Assembly: GCA_034696485.1 (NCBI GenBank)
Contig: JAQIWT010001180.1
Span: 1-12,052, forward strand
Reading direction: 5' to 3'
Source: Isohypsibius dastychi
Taxonomy: Eukaryota > Tardigrada > Eutardigrada > Parachela > Isohypsibiidae
DNA length: 12,052 bases
The translations under genes and the position numbers were made by a program. This document shows, one piece after another, positions 10,001 to 12,052 of the stretch. The notes below the pieces were generated by a model. That model did no database searches. It saw nothing but the letters and a program-made list of their open reading frames with translations, and had not been told where the DNA came from. Every line of letters starts with the position of its first letter. Within the stretch, counting starts at the first letter, position 1.

Positions 10001-10085
10001 ACTCGTCCGTACACTTGGAAGATAAGTCCACCACACAGTGCGTATCAAAAGGCTCACGATCCGTACGTCCCATTTTTTGCTCCAT
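7052..10085 (-). CDS. ANO10: Anoctamin, ANO10/TMEM16K-type lipid scramblase or channel
   Basis: TMEM16 membrane protein; ANO10 relatives are calcium-dependent phospholipid scramblases of ER or endosomal membranes. Exons in gene order (my model): 10085-9999, 9934-9842, 9747-9597, 9417-9274, 9218-9099, 9040-8753, 8683-8419, 8364-7989, 7935-7900, 7630-7343, 7286-7170, 7108-7052, giving 673 residues (human ANO10: 660). The N-terminal cytosolic domain includes EWIVKRIQTP, SIITKLQRKNLIPNIYSLHD and QPLDAIRNYFGE. The membrane domain runs from about 205 to 655. Calcium-site residues match the family: N449 and E453 (TM6), D513 and E516 (TM7), E545 and D549 (TM8). Phrases such as GTFDDYLEIFLQFGY and ENHRLQSAYEFHL are typical of ANO10 rather than ANO1/6. 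The acceptor of exon 3 is uncertain: AAG before 9747 has the better pyrimidine tract, while an AG before 9771 would add 8 residues. The start was chosen at the first ATG preceding CVVDLSSKCTDELVEW. Confidence 0.93.
7900..7935 (-). other. 36-nt exon 9 of ANO10, start of TM7
   Basis: Tiny phase 0/phase 0 exon encoding GTFDDYLEIFLQ, flanked by good splice sites (TTTTTTCCAG and CAG|GTAAG). It carries D513 and E516, the TM7 calcium ligands. One side has a 53-nt intron and the other the longest intron of the gene (269 nt, 7631-7899). Skipping it would keep the frame but remove 12 residues of the pore helix. Confidence 0.8.
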
Positions 10086-10156
10086 TTTACGAATCGCGGT
10101 TGATCGGAAATGAAACTGAATTCGAAAAGTGGGGAATTCCAGTCCTGAATTCTAAT
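10086..10156 (-). other. 5' UTR segment and leader splice acceptor of ANO10
   Basis: On the minus strand a strong acceptor (CATTTCTTTCCAG) ends at 10157, 72 nt before the chosen ATG. It may be a cis acceptor, paired with a donor GCGAG|GTTAGT whose upstream exon ends at 10248 (a 91-nt intron), or a trans-splicing acceptor for a spliced leader. The reading frame stays open from 10155 into the CDS, but without another ATG, so it is most likely untranslated. Confidence 0.5.
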
Positions 10157-10456
10157 CTGGAAAGAAATGCGACAACAAATCAAGGATCAGCTGGACTGTC
10201 ATGGTTCAATACACTATTCAATACACTCCAATTTACCCAAAACTAACCTCGCTGTTGTGCTGGTGTGGTGCCCGCTCACTCAAAATCAACACAAACAATA
10301 CCGATTATTATTTTCTCGTTGTTCTGATTGCGTTCCTCGTTGAAAGTTTGTGTCCCGCCGCTATTTTACCTGCAAACTCACGGGACGTTTATCTTTGTTT
10401 TGCGTTTTACATTTTGTTCTCGGAGGAGCCTGTATTGAGGAGAGGAACACGCGAAA
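10086..10456. promoter_or_regulatory. Divergent intergenic region between ANO10 and bL9m
   Basis: Only about 370 bp lies between the two divergent start codons, so both promoters must sit here and may share elements. I see no clear TATA box. A pyrimidine-rich run ending TTCTCGGAG about 30 nt ahead of the 10457 ATG could be a leader acceptor. A CA-rich stretch at roughly 10205-10300 is the only compositional feature. Confidence 0.5.
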
Positions 10457-11697
10457 ATGTCGCAAGGACTTCTGAAAACTTGGACCCAGACTTTGAGTAG
10501 AATTCCTTCAGTGCTCGTATTCGTCCCAGAGCACGTATCAAAAACTATTTGTCGGGTGAGATTTGATATGGAATTGTGATGCATGTGCGAGAGAAAGAAC
10601 TGGCGGTACCCCGGAATTCCTTGAAGATTGGGTTTTCGTCCCATTCTGTTTCAAAGTTCCTCTGATGGACATGCTTGCCTTATGTTTCTTAATCGCTGTG
10701 TTTCTCATACGTAGACTACATTCGTCCTCCGGAGAGTGAACGAACTTCCAGTCCAGAATGAATTACAAAAAGCTCTGGGTAACGAAAAGCGTATTCCAAG
10801 GGAGCCACAGAAGATATTCGAAGTCATCGAATGCAAGCATAAAATCAAGGCGCCGCCGATCGAAATTCTCCTTATCAAGGATGTTGCAGGTAGATACAAA
10901 TATTTGCAAGACTTTGTGGGCATATATCTTTCGAATGACGTTTGCTGTCGAAAGTGTTTTTCGTAGAATTCCTGGGTTATGTCTTTTACATTTCAGGACA
11001 CGGCCGAGAAGGAGACGTCGTGACTGTACCAAGGGGATTTGCCCGAATGAGGCTGCTACCGGAAAAGAAAGCGGTTTATGTGACAGAAAAAATGTTGAAG
11101 TACTATGAGGAAAAACGAAAGGTTTGTTTTGTTACGTTTTTTTTCCTTCGTTCACAAAATTGGATTTTTTTCGTTCGACAGACTGACACTAGACCGAAAT
11201 GGAGTTCCATGTATGCCGAGACGACAAAAAAATTCCTGAATTCGGAAGTCCAGAAAGTTCAGATGAGCGCCCAGAACCCTTGGAAGCTTGAAAAGTGGCA
11301 CATCAAGTCTGCATTACGCCGGCGGGTAATAATTTCTTCGAAATTTTGAAAAAAAAATCGCTAGTTGGATGCGTTTATTGGGTCCCTGGAAAAACACTTT
11401 AAATATTCAAGAACTTCCGGTTTTCAGGAAATTTGGTGTCCGGCAGATGCGGTCGAACTGCCGAAAGAAGAAATATCTGGACCAAAACCTGAAATGCATG
11501 GGAAATACTTCAGTGTCTTTATCACAATAAACGGACAAGAACGTGCGCATATGCTTTGTCAGATTGAACTCATCTCTAGAGATCCCGATACACAATACCC
11601 CGTTCTGGATTCTGTTGTAAAGCCAGAAACTCCTGAACCTTTATTCCCTGGCGCAGTGGCGCCGGAAAATTTTGAGAAAGTGGAAATAGACGAGTGA
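10457..11697 (+). CDS. MRPL9: Mitochondrial large-subunit ribosomal protein bL9m
   Basis: Nuclear-encoded component of the mitochondrial ribosome large subunit. Exons: 10457-10555, 10715-10889, 10997-11121, 11182-11325, 11428-11697, with consistent phases, giving 270 residues. The N-terminus MSQGLLKTWTQTLSRIPSV is basic and free of acids, as expected of a mitochondrial presequence. The bL9 core spans about residues 75-115: IEILLIKDVAGHGREGDVV, then VPRGFARMRLLP and KKAVY. This matches the family pattern of a beta-strand motif, then G-x-GDvV-V and GyaRN-LlP-G-A, although the usual N after R is M here. A C-terminal domain (AVELPKEEISG, then YFSVFITINGQERA) aligns with the animal bL9m extension. 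No paralogue or disruption is seen. Expression should be constitutive; the gene shares its upstream region with ANO10. Confidence 0.93.
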
Positions 11698-11923
11698 AAC
11701 CGCGTCAGTTTTGATTTACGGTTACCGTCGGTTTGTGTAGCCTTTGCTTGTTTTCTGATTGAAATTTAGGACGTGGCTGTCAACAGTGCTTCGAAATTCA
11801 GCTGTATATAAGGGAAGATCGAGAAACAAGATGGGAAAAAAGTGCGATTGGCGCACTGTTCCCGATATGCCCGCAACGCTCGGGCGCGCTGGCATACTGT
11901 CCCCCCTCATCCCTTTCCGTTCA
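11698..11923. other. Region downstream of bL9m with TATA-like motif and hairpins
   Basis: No canonical AATAAA is seen after the bL9m stop. A TATATAAG motif stands at 11805-11812, followed by an ATG at 11831 that opens 41 codons, running into the satellite to a stop at 11954-11956. Within it are two GC-rich inverted repeats: AGTGCG/CGCACT with a 5-nt loop (11841-11857) and GCCCG/CGGGC with a 7-nt loop (11869-11885). The short frame resembles no family I know and I do not call it a gene. Confidence 0.4.
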
Positions 11924-12052
11924 GGTTGGGTGGTCGGGGTTGGGTTGAGTGGTTGAGGTTGGGTGGTTGAGGTTGGGTTGGGTGGTTGAGGTTGGGTTGG
12001 GTGGTGGAGGTTGGGTTGGGTGGTGGAGGTTGGGTTGGGTGGTGGAGGTTGG
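11924..12052 (+). repeat. G-rich minisatellite, 19-nt unit, runs off the window edge
   Basis: Tandem repeat of a 19-nt unit of the form GGTTGGGTTGGGTGGTKGA, with a few shortened 14-nt copies at the start (GGTTGGGTGGTCGG and GGTTGGGTGGTTGA) and the last three full copies identical (GTGGTGGA ending). The plus strand is almost only G and T, with a single C. Runs of GG and GGG spaced by one to three bases could form G-quadruplexes. Homogeneity rises toward the right edge, and the array is incomplete in this window. The unit does not match known TTAGGC or TTAGG telomere repeats. Confidence 0.9.

Noticed and set aside
11831-11956. Short plus-strand frame starting MGKKCDWRTVPDM
   Set aside because: It runs into the satellite and ends there, the ATG lies only about 20 nt after the TATA-like motif, and no homology is recognised.
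11924-12052. Telomere repeat
   Set aside because: The 19-nt GGTTGGG-based unit does not match TTAGGC, TTAGG or TTAGGG, and the degenerate early copies fit a minisatellite.
1-12052. Bacterial-type systems, CRISPR arrays, tRNA or rRNA genes, transposons
   Set aside because: I looked on both strands and saw no spaced repeats, cloverleaf-like segments, terminal inverted repeats with a transposase, or reverse-transcriptase frames.

Overview
This window comes from a compact animal nuclear genome. Three multi-exon protein genes lie in 12 kb. Most introns are 51-65 nt with GT...AG borders, and moderate GC and short polypyrimidine tracts fit a small ecdysozoan genome. In the first gene 10 of 22 acceptors end in TAG rather than CAG, which is looser than the strict TTTTCAG of Caenorhabditis. 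That gene also has a mutually exclusive exon pair known from fly Neurexin-IV. I therefore lean to a panarthropod with a compact genome, such as a tardigrade, but a nematode or mite is not excluded. The species is not established.

Layout. Positions 1-550 are upstream sequence with no gene I can support. Positions 551-6286 (+) hold a complete Neurexin-IV/Caspr (contactin-associated protein) gene. Its reconstructed reading frame gives 1276 or 1273 residues, depending on which of two alternative exons (948-1150 or 1244-1437) supplies the core of the discoidin domain. Positions 6287-7051 are the convergent 3' region between this gene and the next. Positions 7052-10085 (-) hold a complete anoctamin of the ANO10/TMEM16K type in 12 exons (673 residues), with its calcium-site residues recognisable. 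About 370 bp separate it from a divergent gene at 10457-11697 (+), the mitochondrial ribosomal protein bL9m (270 residues, 5 exons). The rest holds a TATA-like motif, two GC-rich hairpins and a G-rich minisatellite that runs off the right edge.

The three genes are not an obvious functional unit. One is a septate-junction or neuron-glia adhesion receptor, one an intracellular lipid scramblase or channel, and one a mitochondrial translation factor. The most interesting signal is the tandem, phase-matched exon pair in the discoidin domain. The exons have the same entry and exit phases and encode alternative versions of one structural segment. Both double inclusion and double skipping break the frame, so the gene appears built to make exactly two adhesion-domain isoforms. 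Secondary points are a 36-nt in-frame exon in the anoctamin that carries two of its calcium ligands, and the G-rich satellite.
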